A stretch of DNA of 24,813 bases from JAJXWB01 sp047605445 (lineage in GTDB: Bacteria; Pseudomonadota; Alphaproteobacteria; Rhizobiales; Beijerinckiaceae), in assembly GCA_047605445.1 (NCBI GenBank), contig JASGFP010000056.1:1-24813 (forward strand), written 5' to 3'. Positions 22,898 to 24,813 of this stretch are shown in pieces. The translations under genes were made by a program, and so were the position numbers. Each line of letters starts with the position of its first letter. The stretch's first letter is position 1. The notes under the pieces were generated by a model. That model did not search any database and was not told the origin of the DNA. It worked only from the letters and a program-made list of their open reading frames with translations.

Positions 22898-23203
22898 TCA
22901 GCCGCCAAGAGGGCCGATTTTCGCGACTTCCACCACTTCGATCACGGGCGGTTCGGCGACGCAAGATGGCAGGACGCCCATGAATTTCTTGATGTGTTCG
23001 GTCTGGAAATGAAAATCGATCGCATCCTGCGATTTCCAGCGCTCATTGAACACGAATGTGTTCGGTTCGGTCTGGCTCTCAAAAAAATCGTAGGAAATGC
23101 AACCGGGCTCCTTGCGCGTTTCGGCGATCTGTTCGCGGGCGGCGGCGATGAATGCGTCGCGCCGATCCGGCCGGATAACGCCTTTGCCGAGAATGATCAG
23201 CAT
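22898..23203 (-). CDS. ABM-domain (quinol monooxygenase YgiN-like) protein 2
   Basis: This is the second ABM-superfamily protein in the urease operon, 101 residues. The sequence has MLIILGKGVIRPDRRDAF, GCISYDFFES, NTFVFNERWKSQDAID and a QTEHIKKFM segment, with a Pro/Val-rich C-terminus. ATG 23203 is supported by a strong GGGAGGAAG 6 bases upstream, better than for its neighbour. It starts 28 bases downstream of the ureC stop and is followed by the paralogue after 30 bases. A role in urease is not known for this family; linkage may reflect shared transcription or a related nitrogen or stress response. The substrate is unknown. Confidence 0.87.
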   Translation of the reverse strand: MLIILGKGVIRPDRRDAFIAAAREQIAETRKEPGCISYDFFESQTEPNTFVFNERWKSQDAIDFHFQTEHIKKFMGVLPSCVAEPPVIEVVEVAKIGPLGG

Positions 23204-23231
23204 GACTTCCTCCCATCACGGGACGTGGAGA

Positions 23232-24812
<1,581 letters not shown>

Positions 24813-24813
24813 C

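Overview
The window looks like chromosomal DNA of an alphaproteobacterium, probably a Hyphomicrobiales (Rhizobiales) member. The basis is high GC with strong GC3 bias (long spurious open frames on the opposite strand of most genes), GTG/TTG starts, alphaproteobacterial gene families, a mobile palindrome common in this group, and a cuckoo/alpha-r14-type small RNA. I cannot name the genus. Coding density is high; the only gene-poor stretch over 300 bases is 10104-10591, and it holds regulatory DNA and the sRNA gene.

Positions 2-8101 are a surface-polysaccharide modification region. It has a MarR regulator and a GT2 glycosyltransferase on the plus strand. A minus-strand operon follows, read C-methyltransferase, FkbM methyltransferase, GT8 glycosyltransferase. 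Then come one plus-strand and two tandem minus-strand membrane acyltransferases. Together these would build, methylate and O-acylate a glycan.

Positions 8238-17726 look like an aromatic (hydroxycinnamate) uptake and catabolism locus. A feruloyl-CoA synthase-type ligase is transcribed leftward from a promoter with two palindromes. Rightward are an HSL-family esterase, an aldehyde dehydrogenase, a glutathione transferase, and three tandem paralogous periplasmic solute-binding proteins with no permease or ATPase. In the divergent spacer, upstream of the esterase, lies an approximately 86-nt sRNA gene. It has its own promoter, three CCTCC motifs (two in hairpin loops) and a strong intrinsic terminator. 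This is the most notable non-coding feature.

Positions 17829-20233 carry rmuC (DNA metabolism) and an acyl-CoA dehydrogenase of the isobutyryl-CoA dehydrogenase type.

Positions 20271-24812, all on the minus strand, are the downstream part of a urease operon: ureC (5' end outside the window), two small ABM-domain monooxygenase-like genes, a CsaA-like tRNA-binding protein, ureE with a long His-rich tail, ureF and ureG. The three extra genes between ureC and ureE are unusual. The structural genes ureA/ureB and ureD are not in the window.
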